Below, one piece after another: positions 1 through 5,994 of a DNA stretch of 6,026 nt (position 1 is its first letter; each line of letters begins with the position of its first letter). The DNA lies in assembly GCA_003105245.1 (NCBI GenBank), contig PQAI01000213.1, positions 12,887 to 18,912 on the forward strand, in the 5' to 3' direction. Both the position numbers and the translations under genes were made by a program. Source of the stretch: Betaproteobacteria bacterium. GTDB taxonomy: Bacteria > Pseudomonadota > Gammaproteobacteria > Burkholderiales > Usitatibacteraceae. The notes beneath the pieces were generated by a model that was given only the letters and a program-made list of their open reading frames with translations, was not told the origin of the DNA and made no database searches.

Positions 1-114
1 CGGTTGCGACGGCGGGGTCGTGCGGTCGGCGACCGGCACGTCCTTCTTCACTTCCTGGCTGCCGCAGGCGGCGACGAGTGTGGCGATCGCGATGCTGAGA
101 ACGACTTTCTTCAC
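1..114 (-). CDS. pal: Peptidoglycan-associated lipoprotein Pal, N-terminal 38 codons (cut by window edge)
   Basis: This is the start of a lipoprotein gene that runs off the left edge. It begins with GTG at 114-112 and reads MKKVVLSIAIATLVAACGSQ, then a polar linker (EVKKDVPVADRTTPPSQP). Two lysines, a hydrophobic core and the lipobox V14-A15-A16-C17 form a short type II signal peptide, so C17 would be lipidated. Residue +2 is Gly rather than Asp, consistent with Lol-dependent sorting to the outer membrane. Pal ties the outer membrane to peptidoglycan through a C-terminal OmpA-like domain and binds TolB; that domain lies outside the window. The identity rests on its place directly after tolB and on the lipoprotein signal. 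Another small lipoprotein is possible but unlikely. The start is supported by an AAGGAG ribosome-binding site 6 bases upstream. The 60-base gap after tolB contains no clear promoter. Confidence 0.87.
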   Translation of the reverse strand, partial: MKKVVLSIAIATLVAACGSQEVKKDVPVADRTTPPSQP

Positions 115-120
115 GGCGGA

Positions 121-126
121 CTCCTT
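121..126 (-). promoter_or_regulatory. Ribosome-binding site of pal
   Basis: On the minus strand AAGGAG lies 6 bases before the GTG at 114-112. This near-consensus Shine-Dalgarno is what fixes the GTG as the pal start and suggests independent, strong initiation, as expected for an abundant lipoprotein. Confidence 0.75.
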
Positions 127-174
127 TTCGGGTGAAGCGCTCGGTGTTTCGGACAGCGGGATTCTGCGCCCCGC

Positions 175-1446
175 TCAATTCGTAGGCAATGGTCCCCACG
201 CGGGATCGCGGACGTCGCCGGCCGACGACACCAGGCGCTGGCGCACGCGGCCGTCGCTCGAGACGGCGGCGAGCTGGCCGCGGCCGTTCTCCTGGGCCTC
301 GTAGAGGATCATCTTCCCGTTGGGGGCGTAGCTGGGCGAATCGTCCAGCCGCCCGTCGGTGAGCACCGTCACCTGCCCGGTGTCGATCTCGAGGACGGCG
401 ATGCGGAAGCGCCCCGACTCGCGCTGCACGAAGGCGATGGACCTTCCGTCCGGGCTGAAGCGCGGGCGAACGTTGTAGGTGCCCTCGAAGGTCAGGCGCT
501 GGGCCGGGCCGCCCTCCGCGGGCATGCGGTAGATCTGGGGCGAGCCGCCTCGGTCGGAGGTGAAGGCGATCCACTTCCCGTCGGGCGAGAAGTTGGCCTC
601 CGTGTCGATCGCGGGCGTGGTGGCCATGCGCCGCGGCTCGCCGCCGGCGGCCGGGATCACGTAGATCTGGGAGATGCCGTCGCGCGTGAGCGTCACCGCG
701 AGCCTCGAGCCGTCCGGCGACCACGCCGGGGCGCTGTTGTTGCCCCAGTAGTTGGCCACCACCTTCGTCGTGCCCTGGGCGAGGTTCTGCACCACGACGA
801 TGGGCTTCTTCTGGTCGAAGGACACGTAGGCGATGCGGCTGCCGTCGGGGGACCACGAGGGCGAGATGATGGGCTCGTTCGAGGCGAGCACGGCCTGCGC
901 GTTGGCGCCGTCGGCGTCCGCCACCTGCAGCTCGTAGCGGGTGCCGCGCTTGACCACGTAGGTGATCTTCGTGGAGAACACGCCCTTCTCGCCCGTGAGC
1001 CGCTCGTAGATCACGTCGGCGATGCGGTGGGCCGTGGCGCGCAGCTGGACGGGCGCGACGACGTAGGAGAAGCTCGCGAGCTGGGACTGCTTCTGCACGT
1101 CGAAGAGGCGGAAGCGCACCTCGACGCGGCCGTCGGCCTGGGGCTCGATCTTGCCGATCACGAGCGCCTCCGCCGCCCGGGCCTGCCAGTCCACGAAGTT
1201 CACTTCCGAGGGCTCCGTGGGCAGCGGGCTCACGCCCACGGCGTTCACGAGACGGAAGAGGCCCGTGCGCGCGAGATCGGCTCCCACGACCGGGCTCACG
1301 GGCTGCGGCTGCGCCGCCTCCCCGGCGAACGGGAGGATGGCCACCGGGATCTGGCGCCCGCCGGAGGTGGTGATGTCGATGGTGAGCTGCGCGCGCGCGG
1401 CGAGCGCGGCGAACGCGACGAGGAAGGCGGCGAGGATTCGTTTCAT
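175..1446 (-). CDS. tolB: Tol-Pal system periplasmic beta-propeller protein TolB
   Basis: TolB is a soluble periplasmic protein of the Tol-Pal complex. It binds Pal and, through its N-terminus, TolA, releasing Pal for relocation to the septum. The 423-residue product starts with a Sec signal peptide (MKRILAAFLVAFAALAARA, cleavage likely after ARA, before Q20). The N-terminal alpha/beta domain spans about residues 20-150. A beta-propeller follows, marked by recurring WSPDG-type blades about 44-46 residues apart: WSPDGSRIAYVS near 198, WSPDGSRLAV near 243, FSPDGKWIAFTS near 286, FSPDGRSIAFVQ near 330 and YAPNGKMILYEA near 373. It closes with DPAWGPL near 414. Length is normal for the family. 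I chose the ATG at 1446-1444 over an in-frame GTG at 1464 because it gives a clean signal peptide and the GTG has no ribosome-binding site. The gene follows tolA by 33 bases, and a GC hairpin just precedes its start. It ends with TGA, 60 bases before pal. Confidence 0.97.
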   Translation of the reverse strand: MKRILAAFLVAFAALAARAQLTIDITTSGGRQIPVAILPFAGEAAQPQPVSPVVGADLARTGLFRLVNAVGVSPLPTEPSEVNFVDWQARAAEALVIGKIEPQADGRVEVRFRLFDVQKQSQLASFSYVVAPVQLRATAHRIADVIYERLTGEKGVFSTKITYVVKRGTRYELQVADADGANAQAVLASNEPIISPSWSPDGSRIAYVSFDQKKPIVVVQNLAQGTTKVVANYWGNNSAPAWSPDGSRLAVTLTRDGISQIYVIPAAGGEPRRMATTPAIDTEANFSPDGKWIAFTSDRGGSPQIYRMPAEGGPAQRLTFEGTYNVRPRFSPDGRSIAFVQRESGRFRIAVLEIDTGQVTVLTDGRLDDSPSYAPNGKMILYEAQENGRGQLAAVSSDGRVRQRLVSSAGDVRDPAWGPLPTN

Positions 1447-1454
1447 CGGTTCTT

Positions 1455-1470
1455 GGGCCCTCACGGGCCC
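1455..1470 (-). other. GC-rich hairpin with GNRA-type loop upstream of tolB
   Basis: In the tolA-tolB gap the minus strand reads GGGCCCGTGAGGGCCC. The two GGGCCC arms are perfectly complementary and leave a four-base GTGA loop, which in RNA is GUGA, a GNRA-type tetraloop. The hairpin ends 8 bases before the tolB ATG and contains the only purine-rich GAGGG that could serve as its ribosome-binding site. It is followed by AAGAACCG rather than a U-run, so it is not a rho-independent terminator. A role in translational control or transcript stability is inference; in DNA this GC-rich a 6-bp stem can also arise by chance. Confidence 0.5.
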
Positions 1471-1479
1471 GCGGCCCGG

Positions 1480-2298
1480 CTAGCGTTCGTGCTTGATATT
1501 CAGGTTAAGGCTGCGGAACTGGCCGAAAAGTTCCGGATTGCTCGGCACGGGAAGCGGCTGCGCGCTCCGGATGGCGCGCTCGATCGCGGTGTCGTAGACG
1601 GGATTGCCGCTCGACTTCACGATCGCGATGTCGAGGACGTCGCCGCCCGGCAGGATGGTGATCCGCACCTGCACTTCCGGCTGGCCACGCACCGTTTCCG
1701 GGACGTTCGCCTTGCCGCGGATTTTATCGCGGATGCGCCCCCGGTACATGTCGATCTCGTTCAGGCGGGCCTGCGTGGCGGCTTCCGCGGCGGCGCGGGC
1801 CTGCGCCTCGGCCTCCGCCCTCGCCTTCGACTCCGCGCGCGCCTTCGCCTCCGCGGCCGCCTTCGCCTCGCGCTCCTTCCTCTCCTGCTCCTTCTTCGCC
1901 TGCTCGCGCTTCTCCTGCTCCTTCTTCGCCTGCTCGCGCTTCTCCTGTTCCTTCTTCTCGCGCTCCTTCTTCTCGGCGATGGCGGGATCCGGCCTGGGCG
2001 GCTCGGGCTTGGGCTCGGCCTTCGGAGGCTCGGGCCTGGGCTCCGCCTTCGGCGGCGCGGGCTCGGGCTCGACCTTCGGCGGCGCGGGCTCCACGGGCGG
2101 CGGCGCGGCCTTGGACGCCGGGCCCGGGGGCAGCTTGCTCCAGAGCTCGGCCTGCAGCGGCGGCGTCGGACGGCTCTGCCAGGTGACGCCGAAGACGATG
2201 AGCGCGAAGAACGCGCCGTGCACGGCGATCGCCAGGAGGACGGAGCGGATCTTTCCCGGCTGGCGGGGCCGCTCGTGCCTCGGCTCCGGCGGCTTCAC
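1480..2298 (-). CDS. tolA: Cell envelope integrity protein TolA (short, TonB-like form)
   Basis: TolA links the inner-membrane TolQR motor to TolB and Pal in the outer envelope. The 272-residue product has a basic, proline-containing cytoplasmic N-terminus (1-17). One membrane anchor at about 18-38 (SVLLAIAVHGAFFALIVFGV) carries H27 where TolA and TonB anchors have a conserved His for contact with TolQ. A Pro/Glu/Lys-rich, TonB-like stretch spans 44-105. A highly charged Lys/Glu/Gln/Arg/Ala helix covers about 107-178, including a tandem 10-residue repeat. The TolA/TonB C-terminal domain covers about 180-272 (ILPGGDVLDIAIVKSSGNP, then YDTAIERAIRSAQPLPVP). It is much shorter than enterobacterial TolA (about 420 residues) and has no cysteine, so no domain III disulfide. 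Start is GTG at 2298-2296, 9 bases after the tolR TAG, with no clear Shine-Dalgarno; coupling to tolR is likely. No alternative start lies between that stop and the GTG. Confidence 0.95.
   Translation of the reverse strand: MKPPEPRHERPRQPGKIRSVLLAIAVHGAFFALIVFGVTWQSRPTPPLQAELWSKLPPGPASKAAPPPVEPAPPKVEPEPAPPKAEPRPEPPKAEPKPEPPRPDPAIAEKKEREKKEQEKREQAKKEQEKREQAKKEQERKEREAKAAAEAKARAESKARAEAEAQARAAAEAATQARLNEIDMYRGRIRDKIRGKANVPETVRGQPEVQVRITILPGGDVLDIAIVKSSGNPVYDTAIERAIRSAQPLPVPSNPELFGQFRSLNLNIKHER
1881..1957 (-). repeat. 30-bp tandem repeat inside tolA (two exact copies plus a partial third)
   Basis: Positions 1881-1910 and 1911-1940 are identical 30-base units. A third, partial copy at 1941-1957 differs at one base. 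In the tolA frame the unit encodes the 10-residue period KKEQEKREQA (about residues 115-140), so changes in copy number would keep the frame and lengthen or shorten the periplasm-spanning helix. Two exact copies suggest recent duplication or recombination. Confidence 0.9.
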
Positions 2299-2307
2299 GC
2301 GCGGCGC

Positions 2308-2718
2308 CTAGGGCGCGGGCCGGGCGAGCAGACCCACGCGCCGCACCTGCCCCTGCTGCAGGATGTCCATCACCTTGAGGACCTCCTCGTAGCGGACGTT
2401 CCGGTCCCCGGCGATCACGACGGCCTGATCGGCGTTGGCCTGCTGCGCGCGGCGCACGATGTCCAGGAGCTGCGGGCGCTTCACCAGCAGCTCGTCCGGG
2501 GAGCGCGAGCGGTCCACGACGGCGAGCTCGCCGTTCTCGCGAACGCGCACCTCCAGCGGCGCCACGGCGGGGTCGAGCTTCGCGCCCACCTGCGGCAGGT
2601 CGATCTGCCCGGGGTTGATGAGGGGGGCGGCGACCATGAAGATGATGAGCAGCACCAGCATCACGTCGATGTAGGGCACGACGTTGATCTCGCTCATCGC
2701 GCGGCGGCGGCGGCGCAT
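2308..2718 (-). CDS. tolR: Tol-Pal motor subunit TolR (ExbD/TolR family)
   Basis: TolR is the ExbD-type partner of TolQ. Its transmembrane helix lines the proton path and its periplasmic domain regulates motor activity. The 136-residue product has a strongly basic N-terminus (MRRRRRAM) that should stay in the cytoplasm. One membrane helix follows at about 13-33 in SEINVVPYIDVMLVLLIIF, with D18 matching the essential proton-carrying Asp (D23 in E. coli TolR). The periplasmic domain runs from about 36 to 136 and includes QAVVIAGDRNVRYEEVLKVM and the closing VRRVGLLARPAP. Length is normal. The ATG at 2718-2716 comes 1 base after the tolQ TGA, and a GGAG at 2726-2729 inside the end of tolQ is the likely ribosome-binding site. 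A second Met at residue 8 is a possible but less likely start. The gene ends in TAG, and tolA follows in the same reading frame. Confidence 0.96.
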   Translation of the reverse strand: MRRRRRAMSEINVVPYIDVMLVLLIIFMVAAPLINPGQIDLPQVGAKLDPAVAPLEVRVRENGELAVVDRSRSPDELLVKRPQLLDIVRRAQQANADQAVVIAGDRNVRYEEVLKVMDILQQGQVRRVGLLARPAP

Positions 2719-2719
2719 C

Positions 2720-3409
2720 TCAGCGCTCCGGCTGGTGGGCCTGGCGCTGCAGGATGTTGGAGAGCTCCTCCATGAAGCTCTCGTAGCGGCCCGCCAGGCG
2801 GTCGATGTCGTGCGCGAACCGGTTGTAGGCGATCACCGCGGGGATCGCGGCGAAGAGGCCGATGGCGGTCGCCACCAGCGCCTCGGCGATGCCGGGCGCC
2901 ACCTGCGCGAGGGTCGCCTGCGCGACGTTGGACAGGCCCCGGAAGGCGTTCATGATCCCCCACACCGTGCCGAAGAGGCCGATGTACGGGCTCACGGAGC
3001 CCACGGTGGCGAGGAAGGACAGGTGCGACTCCAGCGCGTCCACCTCGCGCTGGAGCGTCGCCTTCATCGCCCGGCGCGTGCCGTCCATGAGCGCGGTCAC
3101 GTCGGCGCCGGCGCGGCCCTTGAGCTTGAGGAACTCCTTGAAGCCGGCCTCGAAGATGCGCTCCATGCCGGCGGCGACGTATCGCCCTCCCGCGGCGCGC
3201 TGGTAGAGCCCCACCAGGTCGGCGCCGCTCCAGAACTCGCGCTCGAACTCCTCGGCCTGGCGGTGGGCGCGGCGCAGCCCGAAGACCTTCATGAAGATGT
3301 AGGTCCACGAGAAGAGCGAGGCGAGCACCAGGACCGCCATCACGGCCTTCACGACGATGCTCGCGTTCACGATCATCGAGAGGATGGTGAGGTCGTGGCT
3401 TACGATCAT
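2720..3409 (-). CDS. tolQ: Tol-Pal motor subunit TolQ (MotA/TolQ/ExbB family)
   Basis: TolQ is the multi-pass stator-like subunit that, with TolR, uses the proton motive force to energise TolA. The 229-residue product has three predicted membrane helices at about 14-38, 130-156 and 168-194, with a large cytoplasmic loop between the first two. The family signatures are plain: FWSGADL near 59, ESHLSFLATVGSVSPYIGLF at 127-146, TVWGIMNAF at 148-156, and APGIAEALVATAIGLFAAIP at 171-190. T148 and T181 match the E. coli channel threonines T145 and T178. Length and end (FMEELSNILQRQA) agree with E. coli TolQ. The ATG at 3409 is supported by a strong GGAGG just upstream. The gene starts 13 bases after ybgC and ends 1 base before tolR. 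Confidence 0.97.
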   Translation of the reverse strand: MIVSHDLTILSMIVNASIVVKAVMAVLVLASLFSWTYIFMKVFGLRRAHRQAEEFEREFWSGADLVGLYQRAAGGRYVAAGMERIFEAGFKEFLKLKGRAGADVTALMDGTRRAMKATLQREVDALESHLSFLATVGSVSPYIGLFGTVWGIMNAFRGLSNVAQATLAQVAPGIAEALVATAIGLFAAIPAVIAYNRFAHDIDRLAGRYESFMEELSNILQRQAHQPER

Positions 3410-3413
3410 CTTT

Positions 3414-3418
3414 CCTCC
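3414..3418 (-). promoter_or_regulatory. Ribosome-binding site of tolQ
   Basis: The minus strand carries GGAGG followed by AAAG and the ATG of tolQ. It fills almost the whole 13-base gap after the ybgC stop, leaving no room for a promoter or terminator there. It fixes the tolQ start and is one of the strongest Shine-Dalgarno sites in the window. Confidence 0.8.
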
Positions 3419-3422
3419 GGGT

Positions 3423-3869
3423 TCACGCGAGCGAGGCCTGCATCTTGCGGCGAAGCGCCTCCGGGATCTCGGCGGGCTTGAAGTGCTCCCCGGTCACGCA
3501 GGCCACGGTGATCTTCGCGCGCACCAGCAGCTCGTCGTCGCGGCGGATCTCCTGCTGGAAGACGCAGCGCACCTTGCCCAGCGACTCGAGCTGCACGCTC
3601 ACCGCCAGGTTGTCGTCGAGCCGCGCGGGCTTGAGGAAGTCGGCCACCGCCTGGGTGACCACGAAGACGATGCGATGGTTCCGCGCCAGGGCCTGGTGGT
3701 CGAAGCCGAGGTGGCGCAGCCACTCGGTGCGCGCGCGCTCGAGGAACTTCAGGTACTCGCCGTGGTAGACCACGCCGCCGGCGTCGGTGTTCTCGAAGTA
3801 CACCCGCACGGGGAACGAGTAGGCGAAGAGCTCCGGCTGCAGGCGGGGCTTGAGCGCGATCCGGGTCAT
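3423..3869 (-). CDS. ybgC: Tol-Pal associated acyl-CoA thioesterase YbgC
   Basis: YbgC is a hotdog-fold thioesterase of the 4-hydroxybenzoyl-CoA thioesterase family. Known members hydrolyse acyl-CoA thioesters and, in E. coli, associate with acyl carrier protein and phospholipid synthesis enzymes at the inner membrane; the native substrate is uncertain. The 148-residue product carries the signature [20 protein letters not shown] at 21-40. D29 of the TDAGG motif is the predicted catalytic Asp, H36 is conserved, and [13 protein letters not shown] follows at 44-56. Its N-terminus is about 11 residues longer than E. coli YbgC. The ATG at 3869 is favoured because it overlaps the ruvB stop as ATGA, implying coupled translation. 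The reading frame stays open upstream through ruvB, but that part is ruvB read out of frame, not a fusion. A ybgC gene just before tolQ is the standard arrangement. Confidence 0.95.
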   Translation of the reverse strand: MTRIALKPRLQPELFAYSFPVRVYFENTDAGGVVYHGEYLKFLERARTEWLRHLGFDHQALARNHRIVFVVTQAVADFLKPARLDDNLAVSVQLESLGKVRCVFQQEIRRDDELLVRAKITVACVTGEHFKPAEIPEALRRKMQASLA

Positions 3870-4897
3870 TCGAAGAGCCCCCCGGCCGGCTGCGGCCCGC
3901 CGGACAGCCCGAAGTGCCGGTAGGTGAGCGCGGTGGCGATGCGCCCGCGCGGCGTGCGCTGGAGGTAGCCCTGCTGGATGAGGAAGGGCTCGAGGACGTC
4001 CTCGATCGTGTCGCGCTCCTCCCCGATCGCGGCGGCGAGGTTGTCGACGCCCACCGGGCCGCCGCCGAACTTCTCGATGATGGCGAGCAGGAGCTTCCTG
4101 TCCTGAAGGTCGAGCCCGATCACGTCCACGTCGAGCATGCGCAGCGCCAGGTCCGCCACCTCGGCAGTGACGCGACCCTGGTGCTTCACCTCGGCGAAGT
4201 CGCGCACGCGCCGCAGCAGCCGGTTGGCGATGCGCGGCGTGCCCCGGGAGCGGCGCGCGATCTCCACCGCGCCCTCCGACTCGATCGCCATGGCGAGCAG
4301 CCCCGAGGAGCGCGTCACGATGCTCGTGAGCTCCTCGGGCGAGTAGAACTCGAGCCTCGCCACGATCCCGAAGCGGTCGCGCAGCGGGTTGGTGAGCATG
4401 CCCGCGCGCGTGGTGGCCCCGACCAGCGTGAAGGGCGGCAGGTCCAGCTTCACGCTGCGCGCCGCCGGCCCCTCGCCGATCATGATGTCGATCTGGTAGT
4501 CCTCCAGCGCCGGGTAGAGGATCTCCTCGACCACCGGGTTCAGGCGGTGGATCTCGTCGATGAAGAGGACGTCGCGCGGCTCGAGGTTGGTGAGGAGCGC
4601 GGCGAGGTCGCCCGGGCGCTCGAGCACCGGCCCGGAGGTCTGGCGCAGGTTCACCCCCATCTCGCGCGCGATGATGTGGGCGAGCGTGGTCTTGCCCAGC
4701 CCGGGCGGGCCGAAGAGCAGCGCGTGGTCCAGGGCCTCGCCCCGCCCGCGCGCGGCCGAGATGAAGATCTCCAGCTGCTCGCGGATCTTCGCCTGGCCGA
4801 CGTACTCGGCCAGCTGGCGGGGGCGAAGCGCCCTCTCCTCGCCCTCCTCCTGCGGCGAAGCCGGGGCCCCGGCGATCAGGCGGTCGGTTTCGATCAC
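3866..4897 (-). CDS. ruvB: Holliday junction branch migration ATPase RuvB
   Basis: RuvB is the hexameric AAA+ motor that pumps DNA through the RuvA-bound Holliday junction. The 343-residue product matches E. coli RuvB along nearly its whole length. It has LAEYVGQ near 29, Walker [10 protein letters not shown] at 63-71, Walker B LFIDEIH at 111-117 with D114 and E115, and [20 protein letters not shown] near 127-146. Sensor 1 GATTRAG is at 160-166, the arginine-finger region PLRDRFG at 171-177, and sensor 2 [20 protein letters not shown] at 219-238. The C-terminal winged helix contains [18 protein letters not shown] and ends near [11 protein letters not shown]. All catalytic elements are intact. 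The start is GTG at 4897-4895, overlapping the ruvA stop as GTGA, and gives the family N-terminus MIETDRLI. No good Shine-Dalgarno is seen, so coupling to ruvA is likely. The stop overlaps the ybgC start. Confidence 0.98.
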   Translation of the reverse strand: MIETDRLIAGAPASPQEEGEERALRPRQLAEYVGQAKIREQLEIFISAARGRGEALDHALLFGPPGLGKTTLAHIIAREMGVNLRQTSGPVLERPGDLAALLTNLEPRDVLFIDEIHRLNPVVEEILYPALEDYQIDIMIGEGPAARSVKLDLPPFTLVGATTRAGMLTNPLRDRFGIVARLEFYSPEELTSIVTRSSGLLAMAIESEGAVEIARRSRGTPRIANRLLRRVRDFAEVKHQGRVTAEVADLALRMLDVDVIGLDLQDRKLLLAIIEKFGGGPVGVDNLAAAIGEERDTIEDVLEPFLIQQGYLQRTPRGRIATALTYRHFGLSGGPQPAGGLFE

Positions 4898-5466
4898 GGC
4901 TTGGCGAGCACCTTGAGTGCCTGGCGGATCGCGTCGGCGAGCGCCAGGTCGGGCGGCAGGTCGCGGATCGCGGCCGACGCCTCGCGGGCATTATAGCCAA
5001 GCGAGAGCAGCGCATTGAGCACGTCGGGCCCGTGCGGGGCCGAGGCCTTCGCGGCCGGGATCGCGGTCGGGAGCTTGTCGCGCAGCTCGAGGACGAGCCG
5101 CTCCGCGGTCTTCTTGCCGATGCCGGGCACGCGGGTGAGGCTCGCCGCGTCCTCGGCCGCCACCGCGGCGGCGAGGTCGTCGACGGAGAGGCCCGAGAGG
5201 ACCGCGAGCGCGACCTTGGGGCCCACGCCGCTCACCTTGAGGAGCTGGCGGAAGGCGGTGCGCTCCGCGGCCGTGAGGAAGCCGAAGAGCAGGTGCGCGT
5301 CCTCGCGCACCACGAGGTGGGTGAGGAGCTCGACCGGCTCCCCCGTGCGCGGCAGGTTGTAGAAGGTGCTCATCGGCACGTCGATCTCGTAGCCCACGCC
5401 GCCGGCCTGCACCACCACCTGCGGCGGGTTCTTCTCGACGAGGGTGCCGGCCACGCGCCCGATCAC
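4894..5466 (-). CDS. ruvA: Holliday junction DNA-binding subunit RuvA
   Basis: RuvA binds four-way junctions as a tetramer, holds them open and square, and loads RuvB. The 190-residue product starts [20 protein letters not shown], the usual N-terminal OB-fold (about 1-63, with [14 protein letters not shown] at 23-36 and [10 protein letters not shown] at 54-63). Domain II carries two helix-hairpin-helix motifs, [13 protein letters not shown] at 78-90 and [16 protein letters not shown] at 113-128. After a short Ala/Pro linker, domain III (about 147-190) contacts RuvB and includes [12 protein letters not shown] near 152-163. The start is GTG at 5466-5464, which overlaps the ruvC TGA as GTGA and is preceded at 5 bases by GGGAGG. 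The frame stays open further upstream, but that sequence is ruvC read out of frame. The stop overlaps the ruvB start in the same GTGA way. Confidence 0.97.
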   Translation of the reverse strand: MIGRVAGTLVEKNPPQVVVQAGGVGYEIDVPMSTFYNLPRTGEPVELLTHLVVREDAHLLFGFLTAAERTAFRQLLKVSGVGPKVALAVLSGLSVDDLAAAVAAEDAASLTRVPGIGKKTAERLVLELRDKLPTAIPAAKASAPHGPDVLNALLSLGYNAREASAAIRDLPPDLALADAIRQALKVLAKP

Positions 5467-5984
5467 GCGAGCCTCCCGCGGCGCATCACCAGGCCGCGCG
5501 TGGGCAGCGCCCCCATCCCCATCCCGCCGTGGGCGTGGCAGATCGCGCAGGCGAGCGCGTCGGCCGCGTCGGGCGAGGGGTGCCCCGGCAGCCGCAGCAG
5601 CCGCCGGACCATCTCCTGCACCTGCTCCTTGCCGGCGCGGCCCTTGCCCACCACGGCCTGCTTCACCTGGCCCGGCGTGTACTCGGTGACGGGCAGCTTC
5701 GCGAGCACGGCCGCGCACACCGCGGCGCCGCGCGCCTGGCCCAGCAGCAGGCTCGAATGCGGGTTCACGTTCACGAAGACCTTCTCGATGGCGACCTCCT
5801 CCGGGCGGTTGGCGGCGATCACCTCCGCGAGCCCCTCGAGGATGGTGCGGAGGCGCTCGGGCATCTCGCCGCCCTCGCGCGTCTTCACGCAGCCGCTCGT
5901 CACGTATTCCAGGCGCTGGCCCTCGCGGCCGATGACGCCGAACCCCGTCACGCGAAGGCCGGGATCGATGCCGAGGATGCGCAA
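5463..5984 (-). CDS. ruvC: Holliday junction endodeoxyribonuclease RuvC
   Basis: RuvC is the dimeric, metal-dependent resolvase that nicks opposing strands of the Holliday junction, acting with RuvAB. The 173-residue product starts [18 protein letters not shown] and has the RNase H-like fold signatures. The four acidic catalytic residues are D7 (GIDPG), E67 (VAIEKVFV), D139 and D142 (PDAADALA); all are present at the spacing seen in E. coli (D7, E66, D138, D141). [17 protein letters not shown] at 71-87 and [22 protein letters not shown] at 101-122 are also typical. The start codon is TTG at 5984-5982. No other start lies upstream in frame before the window edge, and the protein begins exactly where the family does. 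It sits 10 bases after a TAG that ends an upstream frame, with only a weak AGGG as ribosome-binding site. Its end overlaps ruvA by 4 bases. Confidence 0.97.
   Translation of the reverse strand: MRILGIDPGLRVTGFGVIGREGQRLEYVTSGCVKTREGGEMPERLRTILEGLAEVIAANRPEEVAIEKVFVNVNPHSSLLLGQARGAAVCAAVLAKLPVTEYTPGQVKQAVVGKGRAGKEQVQEMVRRLLRLPGHPSPDAADALACAICHAHGGMGMGALPTRGLVMRRGRLA
5472..5477 (-). promoter_or_regulatory. Ribosome-binding site of ruvA, inside ruvC
   Basis: The minus strand carries GGGAGG 5 bases before the GTG of ruvA, within the last codons of ruvC. It decides the ruvA start among several open-frame possibilities and lets RuvA be made both by coupling and by fresh initiation. Confidence 0.75.
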
Positions 5985-5994
5985 GGGGGGCGCC

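Noticed and set aside
156..174. A short inverted repeat (GCGGG, 9-base loop, CCCGC) right after the tolB stop, considered as a terminator before pal.
   Set aside because: Only 5 bp of stem, a long loop and no U-run. It would also separate tolB from pal, which are normally co-transcribed.
1447..1464. A longer tolB starting at the in-frame GTG at 1464.
   Set aside because: It adds six residues (MRAQEP) before the signal peptide, has no ribosome-binding site, and lies in the loop of the hairpin. The ATG at 1446 gives a standard signal peptide.
1881..1940. The 30-bp repeat considered as a CRISPR-like array.
   Set aside because: The copies are directly adjacent with no spacers and lie in frame inside tolA, encoding its charged helix.
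1027..2775. A 582-codon open frame on the plus strand, opposite tolB, tolA and tolR.
   Set aside because: It is antisense to three clear genes. The translation is low-complexity Arg/Leu/Gly/His sequence, with Leu runs mirroring the tolA Lys/Glu codons. Long antisense frames are expected at this GC content.
2694..3308. A 204-codon minus-strand frame overlapping tolQ and tolR, and similar short frames such as 3406-3723.
   Set aside because: They are out-of-frame shadows of tolQ and ybgC, Arg/Ala/Gly/Pro-rich, with no family resemblance.
3914..4996. A 360-codon open frame on the plus strand, opposite ruvB and the end of ruvA.
   Set aside because: It is a shadow of ruvB, with His/Arg/Asp/Leu-rich composition, no recognisable domain and no ribosome-binding site.
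3423..5015. A 530-codon minus-strand frame that looks like a large protein fused to YbgC.
   Set aside because: Residues before [10 protein letters not shown] are ruvB and the end of ruvA read out of frame (Arg/Ala/Pro/Gly-rich). The frame is open only because GC-rich DNA has few stops. The ATGA overlap marks the true ybgC start.
4894..5718. A 274-codon version of ruvA extending into ruvC.
   Set aside because: The extra N-terminus is ruvC out of frame. The GTG at 5466 has a strong GGGAGG and gives the family N-terminus MIGRVAGTL.
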